The notes below the pieces were generated by a model that was not told the DNA's origin, did no database searches, and saw nothing but the letters and a program-made list of their open reading frames with translations. From assembly GCF_014200455.1 (NCBI RefSeq), contig NZ_JACHBW010000006.1:248001-312000 (forward strand): 64,000 nt of DNA. Reading direction: 5' to 3'. This document shows positions 25,615 to 33,805 of this stretch, in pieces (position 1 is the first letter of the stretch; the number at the start of each line of letters is the position of its first letter). The position numbers were made by a program, and so were the translations under genes. This stretch comes from Paraburkholderia bannensis (GTDB taxonomy: Bacteria; Pseudomonadota; Gammaproteobacteria; Burkholderiales; Burkholderiaceae).

Positions 25615-26568
25615 TCAGTGTTCGCTACTCGCTTTTGCGGCCTGCGGGCACGCCGGGTCCTTGCCCCAATGGCCGTCGCAGACACGCCAGCGGCACAGTT
25701 GGTCCTCGAAGAAACCCCGCTCGCTGCACGCCTTGACCTGTTGCGCCAGCGAAGCGTTGCCGTCCGTTGCCTTGGCCGACGTCTTCGGGCCGTGCGTGCT
25801 GCCGCCTTGCTTCGCGTCCGCCGGTTTGGTGCGCGCCACCAGCACGGCTAGCAGATCGACATCGGAATCGTCGTGCTTGCCGTCGGCATGCGCTTTCTTC
25901 GATTGCGCCACCGCAGTCTTGCTATCGCTCTTATGCGCGTTGGCCTTTTCCTGTTTTTCCTGCTTCCCTTCAGTGGCGCTCTTGTGCTTCGCGGTGTTCT
26001 TTTCAGGCGTCTGAGCCTGCTGCACCGGCTTCGCCTGCGGTGCAACGGGTGCAGCAGTCGCGGCAGCGCTGCCGTCTGCCAGCGCACGTGAGATCCGGTC
26101 GCTGTCACCGGCCTTCGCATTCGCATTCGCTGCATCGTCGTCAGCAACGATGGTGGCCGCATGCGACGCGGAGGCGTCGCCAGTTTTAGATGCGTTCGCA
26201 ACGATCACATGCGATGCAGGCACCGCCGACGCGGCCGCGACGGCACCTGCACGGGTCGCGCTGGCCGCTGTCGCCGCCACGCTGGACGCATTGGACACAT
26301 TGGATCCGCCGGTTTGCGTACGCGACATCCAATGCCACGCCCCGAATGCGCCCGCCCCAATCACGAGCAGCGCCACCAGCCCTGCGGCTTTCGAGGACCG
26401 CTGCGTCTTGCCGGCGGGGGGAACTGGCGGCACCACCCGCCCTTCGAGATTCGCGAGAATGCGCGAGCCATTCTGCGCGCCGCTGGCAGGTGCGCCGGCC
26501 GGCTTTGCCGGGACATCGGCAAGCAGACTGGGAGGAGCTTTGGGTCGGGAATTGTCCGGCACACTCAT
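25615..26568 (-). CDS. Unknown single-helix membrane protein with cysteine-rich C-terminus
   Basis: A 317-residue protein that I do not recognise. A hydrophilic Pro-rich N-terminus (about 1-62) contains GSRILANLEGRVVPPVPP. One transmembrane helix follows (about 63-80, AGLVALLVIGAGAFGAWHWM), then a long low-complexity Ala/Ser/Lys/Asp region (about 85-280). It ends with a compact motif of four Cys, C-x10-C-x4-C-x9-C, within the last 35 residues. The layout suggests an N-in membrane anchor with the tail in the periplasm, where the Cys could form two disulfides. It diverges from the TagX-like gene at the edge of the T6SS cluster. A T6SS or cell-wall role is inferred from position only. Confidence 0.6.
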   Translation of the reverse strand: MSVPDNSRPKAPPSLLADVPAKPAGAPASGAQNGSRILANLEGRVVPPVPPAGKTQRSSKAAGLVALLVIGAGAFGAWHWMSRTQTGGSNVSNASSVAATAASATRAGAVAAASAVPASHVIVANASKTGDASASHAATIVADDDAANANAKAGDSDRISRALADGSAAATAAPVAPQAKPVQQAQTPEKNTAKHKSATEGKQEKQEKANAHKSDSKTAVAQSKKAHADGKHDDSDVDLLAVLVARTKPADAKQGGSTHGPKTSAKATDGNASLAQQVKACSERGFFEDQLCRWRVCDGHWGKDPACPQAAKASSEH

Positions 26569-26685
26569 TACTTTAGAGTCTCATTCGGATCGTGCACATT
26601 GAATCGGGCCTGTTTCGCCGTAATAATACGTATCGGCCCGAGTTCGGGCAGGCCTGATTCTAAAATCAAGCATTACAAAAAACAA

Positions 26686-27567
26686 TTGCCTCAGTTCACG
26701 GGATCGCTTTTGGTTGCCATTGCACTCGTAGTCTATTTCGCCATTACCGTGCTGATAGCCGCAATTCTGCTGCTACCGGGCGTCCGGGCGTCTTTTTTCG
26801 ACGCCGTATTCAACCTGCATAATGTGATCACGCGGCGTATTTCCGCGAGTTCCACGCAAGCGCGCAAGCATATTTCTAAATCGGCAAAATATTCCCAATC
26901 GACAATGGTCGATATGCAAAATTTGCTGATTAAGCGGCGCTTGCTGATTTTGTCGACGACAGGTATTCTTGCGACGCCGCCGCTGATCGCTATTGCGCTT
27001 CGCGGCCACCAGTTATTCCAATACGACGATACGCCTCGTGTGCCCGATGAAAAAATCGCGGCATTACTCAATGGCGAGCAGCTTGTTCCGCCGCCGCCAT
27101 TGCCGCCCGAGGTGTTCGCCACACAGGAAGTCGAACAGATTCGTCCGGCCCTGGTGGACGCGAGCCGCGACTGGAATCTGCTCGATGCCGATTTCCGTAC
27201 GCGTCTGTTGCTCGTTTATAAAATCATGCGCGAGCAATACGGTTACGAAATGGCTTTGCTGGAAGGTTATCGCAGCCCCGAACGGCAGGACAAGCTGGCA
27301 AGAATGGGTGGCAGCGTGACCAATGCCGCCGCGTTCCAGAGCTATCACCAATACGGCCTCGCGGCCGATAACGCGTTCCTGCGCGACGGCAAGCTCGTCA
27401 TTTCAGAAAAAGATCCGTGGGCCATGCGCGGCTATCAGTTATATGGGCAGGTTGCCGAACAGGTCGGCCTCACGTGGGGCGGCCGATGGAAATTGATGGA
27501 CCTGGGGCACGTTGAATATCACAAGCCCGGTTTCGTGCTGGGACGCAAACCGGCAGACGCAAAATGA
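26686..27567 (+). CDS. tagX: TagX-like M15-family peptidase of the T6SS cluster (start uncertain)
   Basis: TagX-type enzymes cut peptidoglycan cross-links so that the T6SS can be assembled through the wall. Two hydrophobic helices (QFTGSLLVAIALVVYFAITV and RLLILSTTGILATPPLIAIA) precede a VanY/M15-like domain. That domain has LEGYRSPERQDKLA, SYHQYGLAADN with a metal-type His and Asp, and MDLGHVEYHKPGF with the second His. The frame is open from 26161, but the part before about 26640 is a shadow of the opposite gene. No ATG or GTG lies close to the first helix; TTG 26686 is used here (293 residues) and TTG 26599 is an alternative. The gene lies 323 bases before tssM. Confidence 0.72.
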   Translation: MPQFTGSLLVAIALVVYFAITVLIAAILLLPGVRASFFDAVFNLHNVITRRISASSTQARKHISKSAKYSQSTMVDMQNLLIKRRLLILSTTGILATPPLIAIALRGHQLFQYDDTPRVPDEKIAALLNGEQLVPPPPLPPEVFATQEVEQIRPALVDASRDWNLLDADFRTRLLLVYKIMREQYGYEMALLEGYRSPERQDKLARMGGSVTNAAAFQSYHQYGLAADNAFLRDGKLVISEKDPWAMRGYQLYGQVAEQVGLTWGGRWKLMDLGHVEYHKPGFVLGRKPADAK

Positions 27568-27890
27568 CATGCGCATGTAACAGCGGCGCAAGAATGGCAA
27601 GCCGCAACGGAAAACGCAAACGCGTCTATGCAGATTGGGCCGAAGCAAAACGCAAAGCGGACAATAAAGAGGATGGTTATGGGGCGTTCCTTGATTGCTT
27701 TGAGCGACATGACGCGGGGGCCGTGCACACCGTGCAATTCCTTTCCTGATCTCTCACATTTTTCACATCGACAGCCGATCCTGTACAGCACATGATCGGC
27801 TGCACGCGCGCGCCCTCCCCGCCGCGCGTCTTTGAACGCCACGCATGAAACACCAGAACAGCACTCAAAGCATCAGGATCTGACCGGCAT
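27568..27890. promoter_or_regulatory. Region upstream of tssM
   Basis: 323 bases between the TagX-like gene and tssM. A 61-codon frame at 27564-27749 overlaps the previous stop, is rich in Lys/Arg/Asp and has no recognisable motif; it is not called. The region probably carries the promoter of tssM-tagF-ompA. No clear operator was seen. Confidence 0.35.
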
Positions 27891-30800
27891 ATGCAACGCT
27901 TTCTCAACGTGTTGACTCACAAGCGCACGCTTTCCATCATCGGCTTCATTGCGCTGGCAGCCGTGCTCTATATCGCGGCCGACACGCTGCAAATCGGGCT
28001 CATCTGGGTCGCGGTCGTGCTCGGCGTGCTGCTCGCACTCTGGCTGGTCGTGTGGATCGTGCGCCGCATTCGCGTGCGCCGCGCCAACCGCAAACTCGGC
28101 GATATGCTGGAACAGCAGGCTCAGGCCGAAGCGCCCGCCGCTGTGACCGCGCGCGGCAGCCAGACCGAACTCGACGCCCTGCGCACGCGCCTGACCGATG
28201 CGGTCAAGACCATCAAGACGTCGAAGATCGGCCAGCTTTCGGGCGGCTCGGCGCTCTATGAACTGCCCTGGTATATCGTCATCGGCAATCCGGCTGCGGG
28301 CAAAAGCAGCGCCGTCATCAATTCCGGCCTGCAATTTCCTTTCGCCGATAAAAAAGAAGCCATCGTGCATGGCATGGGCGGCACGCGTAATTGCGACTGG
28401 TTCTTCACGACCGAAGGCATTCTGCTCGACACCGCGGGCCGTTATTCGATTCACGAGGAAGATCGCGGCGAATGGCTCGGCTTTCTCGGTCTGCTCAAGC
28501 GCTATCGTCCGAAAGCGCCGATCAACGGCATCATCGTCACGGCAAGCATTGCGGAACTCACCGGCAATCGCCCCGAATTCGCCATCAATCTGGCGAAAAA
28601 CCTGCGCCAGCGCGTGCAGGAACTCACCGAAAAGCTCGAAGTCTTCGCGCCCGTCTACGTGATGTTCACAAAGGTGGACCTGATTACGGGCTTCACCGAA
28701 TTCTTCAGCGCCAACGAGCGTCACGAATACGATCGCGTCTGGGGCGCTACCCTGCCCTACGAGCCGGACGAGAAGCGCGATGTGGTCGCGCAGTTCGACG
28801 AGCGTTTCGAAGAACTCTACGAAGGCCTCAAGGAAATCAGCATCGCGCAGATGTCGATCAGCCGCGGCAACGCGCTCACGCCCGGCCAGTTGAGCTTCCC
28901 GCTCGAATTCTCGACCATCAAGCCGGCGCTGCGCGCGTTTCTCGCCACGCTGTTCGAGAACAACCCGTTCCAGTACAAGCCGATTTTCCGTGGCTTCTAT
29001 TTCACGAGCGCACTGCAGGAAGGCGAAACCAATAGCGCCGCCGCGCAGCGCATCGCCAATCGCTTCGCCCTTTCCGCCGACGGCCTGCCCAAGGCACAGC
29101 CTGCGTTCTCGAAGAACGGCTTCTTCCTGAAAGACCTGTTTTCCAAGGTGATTTTCGCGGACAAGCAGACTGTTCGCCAGTTCGCGAGCCCGGCCAAGAC
29201 GCGTCTGCGCTACGCCACGTTCTTCGGCGTGGTGGCGGCGCTGGCGCTCGCACTGGGCGGCTGGACGTGGTCGGCCGTGAATAACCAGCAACTGGTGGCC
29301 AACGTGCAGGCCGACCTCGACAACGTCCAGCGTCTGCAGCAGAACCGCAACGATCTGCAATCGCGCCTCCAGGCGATGGACATTCTCGAAGACCGTATCG
29401 ACCAGCTCGAACAGTTCCGCCGCGACAAGCCGGTCGCGGTGTCGCTCGGTCTGTATCAAGGCGACCGCATCGAACAGCATCTGCTTGAGGAGTACTACAA
29501 CGGCGTGCGCCAGATCATGCTTACGCCGGTCTCGCAGAATCTCGCGTCCTTCCTCAAGGATGTCGATGCGCATCCCGACCAGCTTGCGCCGATGACGCAC
29601 ACGCCCGATTCGGGCGCCGTGCCGGTTTCCGCTCATGCGGCCATGGCGAGCACGAGCCAGGGCGGTCTCTACAGCGACGCCTCGCCGTCCAGCGTGGAAG
29701 ACGCCTACAACGCGCTCAAGACCTACCTGATGCTGTCCGACAAGCGTCACGTCGAAACCGCTCACCTCACCGATCAGATCGCCCGCTTCTGGCGCGGCTG
29801 GCTCGAACAGAATCGAGGCACCATGCCTCGCGACGAGATGATCCGCAGCGCCGAGCGCATGATCACCTTCTATCTCGCGCGCGTGAACGACGACGACTGG
29901 CCGATGATCGACGCGAACCTTTCGCTGATCGATCAGACCCGCGAAAACCTGCGCCACGTGGTGCGCGGCATGCCGGCACGCCAGCGCGTCTATGAAGAAA
30001 TCAAGGCGCGCGCCTCCACGCGTTTCGCGCCGATGACGATCGCGCGCATTGTCGGCGACGGCAATACGGCGCTGGTCGCAGGCAGCTACGCGATCCCCGG
30101 CACGTTCACGCGCGAAGCGTGGTTCCAGTACGTGCAGCCTGCCATTAGAGACGCGGCAACCAGGGAACTGCAGGCGAAGGACTGGGTGCTCAACACCTCG
30201 GCGTCCGACGACCTCACGCTCGAAGGCAGCCCGGAGCAGATCCAGAAGACGCTCGTCGGCATGTACAAGGCCGAGTACGCGCAGCACTGGCAGAAGTTCA
30301 TGCAGGGCATTGCCGTGCAGGATTTCGGCAGCTTCGGTCAGGCCGTGGATGCGATGAACCGCCTGGGTGATCCGCAGGATTCGCCGATCCGCAAGATCCT
30401 TGAAACCGCCTACGACCAGACGTCGTGGGATAACCCGTCGCTCGTCAACAGCACCATCAAGCAGGCGCAAAGCGGCATCAAGGGCTGGTTCAAGAACCTG
30501 TTCTCGCGTGCCACGAAGGGCGCGGTGGAAGCGAATATCGACATCAACGGCAATCCGGTCGAAATCCCCATGGGTCCGATCGGCCAGACGTTCGCGGGGC
30601 TCGGCCGCATTGTCGTCACGCACGACAACGGTTCGATGCTCAAGGGCTATATGGATTCGCTCTCGAAGGTGCGCACGCGCTTCAACACCATCAAGAACCA
30701 GGGCGATCCGGGACCCGGCGCGCGTCAGCTGATGCAGCAGACGCTCGACGGCAACGGCTCGGAACTCTCGGATTCGCTCAAGTTCGTCGATGAGCAGATG

Positions 30801-31784
30801 CTCACGGGTCTGACCGACGATCAGCGCAAGGCGCTGCGTCCCCTGCTCGTGCGTCCGCTCATGCAGGCCTACGCCGTGGTGATCCAGCCGGCCAGCGTCG
30901 AAGTGAACAAGGTGTGGAACGCCCAGGTGTACCAGCCGTTCCAGGCGTCGCTCGCCAGCAAGTACCCGTTCGCGGGCACGGCGAAGGTCGAGGCCGGCGC
31001 GAGCGAAATCGCGCAGATGTTCGGCCCCGACGGCGCGATCTCGAAGTTCGTGAGCACCACGCTCGGGCCGCTCGCGGTGCGTCGCGGCGACACGCTGACC
31101 GCGCGCACATGGGGCGATATGGGCCTCGCGCTCACGCCGGATTTCACCGGCAGCTTCGCGCGCTGGGTCGCGCCGCTTGGCGGTGGCGCAGCAGGCGCCA
31201 GCGGCGGCTCCAGCGAACCGCAGACCGTGTTCCAGATCCTGCCGCAGCCTTCGACCGGCACGACGGAATACACGCTGGCGATCGACGGCCAGCAACTGCG
31301 TTACCGCAACACGCCGCCGCAGTGGACCAACTTCGTGTGGCCGAACCCGAACGGCGCGCCGGGCGCGACGCTCTCGGCGACCACCTTCGATGGCCGCACG
31401 ATCCAGCTCGTCAACGAGCCGGGCCGCTACGGTCTGGAGAAGCTGATCAACTCGGCGCAGCGCAGCCGCCGTCCTGACGGCACCTTCGACCTCATGTGGA
31501 CGCAAGGCAGCGTGTCGGTGTCGCTGAGCATGCGCATCATCAGCACCTCGCAGCCCACCGCGTCGAGCAACGATGCGCCGCAGCAGCAAGGGCTCAAGGG
31601 CGTGCAACTGCCGTCGTCGATCGCGAGCGTCGGCGCGGCGGGCAGCTCGCAGGTTGCACAGAGCGCACAGAACACGCCGGGCGCCAGCGCGCCCGCCAAC
31701 GCCCAGGCGGCGACCAGCGCGCCGCAAACCACGGCGCCGGCGACCGTTGCTGGCTCAACCAACTCGCAGGGAGTTGCGCAATGA
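27891..31784 (+). CDS. tssM: T6SS membrane-complex protein TssM (IcmF)
   Basis: The largest part of the TssJLM trans-envelope complex. It has 1,297 residues, close to the usual 1,100-1,300. Two N-terminal helices (about 12-58) are followed by a cytoplasmic NTPase-like domain with an intact Walker A (GNPAAGKSS, near 133-141) and LLDTAGRY. A third helix lies near 445-465 (ATFFGVVAALALALGGWTW), then the long periplasmic IcmF/DUF1215-like part. The last 60 residues are Ala/Thr/Gln-rich. The stop overlaps the tagF start (ATGA), so the two are coupled. Many TssM proteins have lost the Walker motif; here it is kept, so ATP hydrolysis may matter. Confidence 0.96.
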   Translation: MQRFLNVLTHKRTLSIIGFIALAAVLYIAADTLQIGLIWVAVVLGVLLALWLVVWIVRRIRVRRANRKLGDMLEQQAQAEAPAAVTARGSQTELDALRTRLTDAVKTIKTSKIGQLSGGSALYELPWYIVIGNPAAGKSSAVINSGLQFPFADKKEAIVHGMGGTRNCDWFFTTEGILLDTAGRYSIHEEDRGEWLGFLGLLKRYRPKAPINGIIVTASIAELTGNRPEFAINLAKNLRQRVQELTEKLEVFAPVYVMFTKVDLITGFTEFFSANERHEYDRVWGATLPYEPDEKRDVVAQFDERFEELYEGLKEISIAQMSISRGNALTPGQLSFPLEFSTIKPALRAFLATLFENNPFQYKPIFRGFYFTSALQEGETNSAAAQRIANRFALSADGLPKAQPAFSKNGFFLKDLFSKVIFADKQTVRQFASPAKTRLRYATFFGVVAALALALGGWTWSAVNNQQLVANVQADLDNVQRLQQNRNDLQSRLQAMDILEDRIDQLEQFRRDKPVAVSLGLYQGDRIEQHLLEEYYNGVRQIMLTPVSQNLASFLKDVDAHPDQLAPMTHTPDSGAVPVSAHAAMASTSQGGLYSDASPSSVEDAYNALKTYLMLSDKRHVETAHLTDQIARFWRGWLEQNRGTMPRDEMIRSAERMITFYLARVNDDDWPMIDANLSLIDQTRENLRHVVRGMPARQRVYEEIKARASTRFAPMTIARIVGDGNTALVAGSYAIPGTFTREAWFQYVQPAIRDAATRELQAKDWVLNTSASDDLTLEGSPEQIQKTLVGMYKAEYAQHWQKFMQGIAVQDFGSFGQAVDAMNRLGDPQDSPIRKILETAYDQTSWDNPSLVNSTIKQAQSGIKGWFKNLFSRATKGAVEANIDINGNPVEIPMGPIGQTFAGLGRIVVTHDNGSMLKGYMDSLSKVRTRFNTIKNQGDPGPGARQLMQQTLDGNGSELSDSLKFVDEQMLTGLTDDQRKALRPLLVRPLMQAYAVVIQPASVEVNKVWNAQVYQPFQASLASKYPFAGTAKVEAGASEIAQMFGPDGAISKFVSTTLGPLAVRRGDTLTARTWGDMGLALTPDFTGSFARWVAPLGGGAAGASGGSSEPQTVFQILPQPSTGTTEYTLAIDGQQLRYRNTPPQWTNFVWPNPNGAPGATLSATTFDGRTIQLVNEPGRYGLEKLINSAQRSRRPDGTFDLMWTQGSVSVSLSMRIISTSQPTASSNDAPQQQGLKGVQLPSSIASVGAAGSSQVAQSAQNTPGASAPANAQAATSAPQTTAPATVAGSTNSQGVAQ

Positions 31785-32791
31785 CGCAAACCGTTCAGGC
31801 GCAGATCGCCTACTTCGGCAAAATTCCGTCGCGCGGCGACTTCGTGAAGAGCGCGCACAATCCGCAGTTGCTGCAGACGCTGGACAGCTGGATTGCCGAA
31901 GCGATGAACATGCTCACCGACGATCCGCGCTGGAAGATCGTCTACGAAGAAGCGCAACCGATGCACTTTGCGTTCCTTGGCTCGCAAAGCCGCCTGGCGA
32001 TCGCGGGCCATATGGTGGCGAGCCACGACCAGTCGTCGCGGCGCTTTCCGTTTCTCGCCGCCACCGCGCTGGAAGTCGAGCAGCCGCTCGCGTTTCTCGC
32101 GCGCAGCCCGCTGGCCTTCGCGCGCCTCTGGTCGCGCGTGGCCTCGCAAATGCAGCCGCTGCTCGGACCGACCGAACCGGCGGGCGCGCTGCAGGCGCTG
32201 GGCGAAACGCATGTGCCGGTGGATGTGGGCGGCGCGGGCAACCCGCACGACGGCACCTTCGCGGATTTCATCGAGCATCAGACGTTGTCGGGCCTTGAAC
32301 AGATGCTGCTGGGCAGCGGCCATCCTGTGCGCCTGAAAGGCGCGATGCTCGCGCTCGGTTCGCTGCTGCGCCCGGTCATGCAAAGCGGCACCGCGCATCT
32401 CGAACGCGGCCTCACGCTGCCGCTGCCGACGGACCCGTTCTATCGCAGCCTGGTGGGCGCGTTCTGGCTCGAACTGATCGCGCCATTCGTGTCGAAGGCC
32501 GATTTCGAACTGGCCATTTTCCTTGGCACCATCGCGCAGCGCGAGCGGCTCATCATCGGCTTCAACGGTGCGTCCGCGAAGACCCTGCATAGCGTGGTCG
32601 ATCCGCAAACCTATTCAGCTCATAACATCGATATCGACGACCCGGAATGGGTTGACGATCATGCACAAAGCGACCATGGCATCAGCAAACTCGTCAGCTA
32701 CCTCGATCAACCGCAACTCTCGCTGCGCGTCGCCATCGACACGTTCCGCGAAGTGTTCATCGGGGAGCCGGTCAATGGCCGCCGTGGCTAA
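31781..32791 (+). CDS. tagF: T6SS-associated protein TagF (ImpM)
   Basis: TagF family proteins act as post-translational repressors of T6SS assembly. The 336-residue product begins with the family motif AYFGKIPSRGDFVK, followed by LDSWIAEAM and the SRRFPFLAATALE segment. The N-terminal 150 residues match ImpM; the rest is a longer C-terminal part. ATG 31781 overlaps the tssM stop by 4 bases, and the end overlaps the ompA-like gene by 17 bases. In Pseudomonas TagF counters a kinase/Fha switch (PpkA, PppA, Fha); none of those genes is in this window, so its partner here is open. Confidence 0.9.
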   Translation: MTQTVQAQIAYFGKIPSRGDFVKSAHNPQLLQTLDSWIAEAMNMLTDDPRWKIVYEEAQPMHFAFLGSQSRLAIAGHMVASHDQSSRRFPFLAATALEVEQPLAFLARSPLAFARLWSRVASQMQPLLGPTEPAGALQALGETHVPVDVGGAGNPHDGTFADFIEHQTLSGLEQMLLGSGHPVRLKGAMLALGSLLRPVMQSGTAHLERGLTLPLPTDPFYRSLVGAFWLELIAPFVSKADFELAIFLGTIAQRERLIIGFNGASAKTLHSVVDPQTYSAHNIDIDDPEWVDDHAQSDHGISKLVSYLDQPQLSLRVAIDTFREVFIGEPVNGRRG

Positions 32792-33737
32792 ACGCAGCGG
32801 CCTGGCCGCGGCAGCGGCGCTGAGCTTCGGCGCGCTCGCCTCGCTGTCGATGTTCGCCACGTCCGCGTGGGCCGACGACGCCAGCCCCGCGCGCGTCTCG
32901 CCCATCGCCAACAACGGCGCGACGGTGAGTGGCACGATCCCGCCCGCTTCTGCCACCGCGAGTATTCAGGCGAACGCCGCCACGCCGACCGCTTCTGCGC
33001 CGCGCAGCACGGTCACCTCCACGCCCGCGCCGGTGGACGCCACGCCGGGTCAGGTGGTGGCCGGCGGCAAGGTGCCCGACGAAGCGACGCACGCCGCCGT
33101 CCTGCAGCGTCTGCGCGATACCTATGGCGCGGGCAACGTGGTCGATCAGATCGAAGTGGGCGATGTTGCCACTCCGCCGAACTGGTCGTCGAACGTGCAG
33201 AAGCTGCTTGGCGCGCAGCTCAAGCAGATCCACAAAGGACAACTGAAGATCGACGGCACGCAGATCGACGTGCGCGGCGAAGTCGGCAACGAAGCGCAGC
33301 GTCAGCAGATCGCCAGCGATATGGCGAATGCGCTTAACCCCACCTACACGATTCGCAACGGTCTGCGCGTGAGCGCGTCCGAACAGGGTTTGCTCGATCA
33401 GACGCTCGCGAACCGCACGATCGAATTTGAAACCGGCAGCGCTACGCTCGCCCCCGAAGGCCGCGCGATTCTCGACCAGATGGCGGCGGTGCTCGCGAAG
33501 ATGAACACGCGTACGGTGGAAATCATCGGTCACACCGACAATTCGGGTAATCGCGCTTCGAATATCGCGCTCAGCCAGGCGCGCGCGGATGCGGTGAAGG
33601 GTTATCTCGTCGGCAAGGGGATTTCACCGCAGCAGTTGACGACCAACGGCGTCGGCCCGGATCAGCCCGTGGCCTCGAACGACACCACAGACGGCCGCGC
33701 CCGCAATCGCCGCATTGAATTCCGCGCGGGTCTTTAA
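32775..33737 (+). CDS. OmpA-like peptidoglycan-binding protein of the T6SS cluster
   Basis: A 320-residue exported protein. A signal peptide (AAAAALSFGALASLSMFATS, cleavage near AWADD at residue 33) is followed by a Pro/Ala/Thr-rich linker and a BON-like segment (about 105-195, LKIDGTQIDVRGEVGN). The C-terminal OmpA domain (about 215-320) has TIEFETGSATLAPEGRAIL, IIGHTDNSGNRASN, LSQARADAVKGYL and ARNRRIEF. The Asp and Arg that bind meso-diaminopimelate are present. It overlaps tagF by 17 bases and ends before a terminator. Because TssL here lacks its own OmpA domain, this protein is a good candidate for the wall anchor of the complex (TagN/TagL-like role, inferred). Confidence 0.85.
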   Translation: MAAVAKRSGLAAAAALSFGALASLSMFATSAWADDASPARVSPIANNGATVSGTIPPASATASIQANAATPTASAPRSTVTSTPAPVDATPGQVVAGGKVPDEATHAAVLQRLRDTYGAGNVVDQIEVGDVATPPNWSSNVQKLLGAQLKQIHKGQLKIDGTQIDVRGEVGNEAQRQQIASDMANALNPTYTIRNGLRVSASEQGLLDQTLANRTIEFETGSATLAPEGRAILDQMAAVLAKMNTRTVEIIGHTDNSGNRASNIALSQARADAVKGYLVGKGISPQQLTTNGVGPDQPVASNDTTDGRARNRRIEFRAGL

Positions 33738-33755
33738 ACCTCGGCTACGGAATGC

Positions 33756-33788
33756 AAAAAGCCCTGCGTTTGCAGGGCTTTTTCTTTC
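33756..33788. terminator. Terminator between converging ompA-like and tssA genes
   Basis: Arms AAAAAGCCCTGC (33756-33767) and GCAGGGCTTTTT (33772-33783) pair perfectly around GTTT. The A-run and T-run on the two sides make it bidirectional, ending both T6SS operons. Confidence 0.88.
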
Positions 33789-33805
33789 TGGCTCAGTCGT
33801 TTAAG

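Noticed and set aside
26161..26640. N-terminal extension of the TagX-like frame
   Set aside because: It lies opposite the cysteine-tail gene and its product is Arg/His/Gly-rich with no family content, so the extension is not used.
27564..27749. 61-codon frame overlapping the TagX-like stop codon
   Set aside because: It is hydrophilic and Lys/Arg-rich without a motif. Coupling to the previous stop is possible, but there is no other support.
27873..31727. 1,284-codon open frame on the - strand opposite tssM
   Set aside because: It is a shadow caused by high third-position GC in tssM. The product is His/Arg/Asp/Gly-rich low-complexity sequence without motifs, while tssM on the + strand has full family motifs.
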